From: Pseudomonas laurylsulfatiphila | GTDB taxonomy: Bacteria; Pseudomonadota; Gammaproteobacteria; Pseudomonadales; Pseudomonadaceae | Direction of reading: 5' to 3' | NCBI RefSeq assembly: GCF_002934665.1 | Contig: NZ_NIRS01000002.1 | Coordinates: 620,001-684,000, forward strand | Length of the DNA stretch: 64,000 nucleotides | In this document: one piece after another, positions 63,750 through 64,000 of the stretch | Layout of the letters: each line of letters starts with the position of its first letter | Numbering within the stretch: position 1 is the first letter of the stretch | The notes under the pieces: model-generated | Told to the model about the DNA's origin: nothing | The model's database searches: none | The model's input: only the letters and a program-made list of their open reading frames with translations | Position numbers and translations under genes: made by a program

Positions 63750-63795
63750 TTTTGGCCGTTTTCTGCCTTTGGTGACCGGCAGAAATCGGCCAAAA
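63750..63795. repeat. REP-like stem-loop at the IS boundary
   Basis: TTTTGGCCGTTTTCTGCC (63750-63767) pairs with GGCAGAAATCGGCCAAAA (63778-63795) with one mismatch. Its outer bases overlap the end of IS copy 2. Confidence 0.75.
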
Positions 63796-63883
63796 AGAGA
63801 CAGTCAGATACGTCTGGAAAATCAAGGGTGATTCACTATGCACCACCCTGCCAGATGCCAGATTCAGAGCTTCCCCCCGCGAG

Positions 63884-64000
63884 TTAAAGTATAAAGTCCG
63901 CCGTGGTCGCGCTGTTGAGACCGACTATCTGGATGGCGAATTCGGCGGCGCTATCGGCATCGGTATTGCCGTAGAGCACGCCCCCTGCAACTTTCAACTG
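63884..64000 (-). CDS. C-terminus of an RTX-type secreted protein (partial)
   Basis: The frame runs off the right edge; its last 38 residues include LYGNTDADSAAEFAIQIVGL and end in TADFIL. This acidic, Gly/Asn/Asp-rich end with a terminal hydrophobic tetrapeptide after Asp is typical of haemolysin-type calcium-binding proteins exported by type I secretion (serralysins, epimerases, adhesins). The stop is TAA at 63886-63884. Which kind it is cannot be decided from this piece. Confidence 0.75.
   Translation of the reverse strand, partial: QLKVAGGVLYGNTDADSAAEFAIQIVGLNSATTADFIL

Larger units (their letters stand above)
62367..63756 (-). mobile_element. IS110-family (IS1111-type) element, copy 2
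   Basis: Inverted 1390-base copy of 49317-50706, with only two differences found by comparing the coding region (62862 and 62762). The right flank is a REP-like stem-loop (63750-63795) whose sequence gccaaaag continues into the element, and the left flank is another repeat unit. The near identity implies recent transposition or gene conversion. Confidence 0.88.

Noticed and set aside
49317..63756. A composite transposon formed by the two IS copies
   Set aside because: IS110-family elements do not normally mobilise composite units, and no flanking target duplication can be shown; recombination is the safer reading.

Overview
The window looks like a chromosome segment of a Pseudomonas in the P. 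fluorescens/putida lineage. The coding sequence is GC-rich, intergenic gaps repeatedly carry a dispersed REP-like stem-loop, and many genes (FixJ-type regulator, Crp/Fnr regulator, FadL porin, RND and MacAB-type exporters) are of the kind usual in that genus. This assignment is inference; no rRNA or marker gene is present. No tRNA, CRISPR array or prophage was seen.

Layout. 1-10740: end of a FixJ-type response regulator, a very large cyclic beta-1,2-glucan synthase (2890 aa), a convergent 59-aa gene and a Crp/Fnr regulator. 10741-13547: a divergent GST/TetR pair abuts a response regulator that is cut off before its phosphoacceptor Asp; the sensor kinase that was probably its partner follows. 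13548-18737: small envelope or hypothetical proteins, a hotdog-fold protein, a periplasmic type I sulfatase and a lytic transglycosylase. 19014-24629: an HD-GYP response regulator and a 1473-aa hybrid sensor kinase.

24665-33522 (all minus strand): a likely aromatic-compound catabolic island with an MhpA-type FAD hydroxylase, two TetR regulators, an extradiol-dioxygenase-like VOC protein, an FAH-family hydrolase with a Tat-like leader, an acyl-CoA ligase and a FadL-type porin. Long dyad symmetries lie at the regulated ends. 33908-43006: a winged-helix/ATPase/TPR regulator, a 71-aa protein and a tripartite RND efflux operon. 43240-49128: a proline-rich anchored protein, several single genes (YciI-like, lipoprotein, HIT, NUDIX, DCC) and a coupled GNAT/PuuE-like deacetylase pair.

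49317-63756: two almost identical IS110-family (IS1111-type) elements in inverted orientation enclose 11.66 kb of accessory DNA: a GrlR-like gene, an AT-rich GNAT gene with the flanks of an integron cassette, a MacAB-like exporter operon, a class B/e(P4)-like acid phosphatase, an EamA transporter, a divergent SDR/MerR pair, a VOC protein and a DinB-like protein. The last 117 bases are the C-terminus of an RTX-type secreted protein.

The most notable items are the inverted IS pair with a conserved 263-nt non-coding right end, its insertion into the REP-like repeat, the lone gene cassette with a damaged attC, the uncharacterised aromatic cluster with a Tat-like FAH protein and a 36-nt palindrome, and the truncated response regulator.
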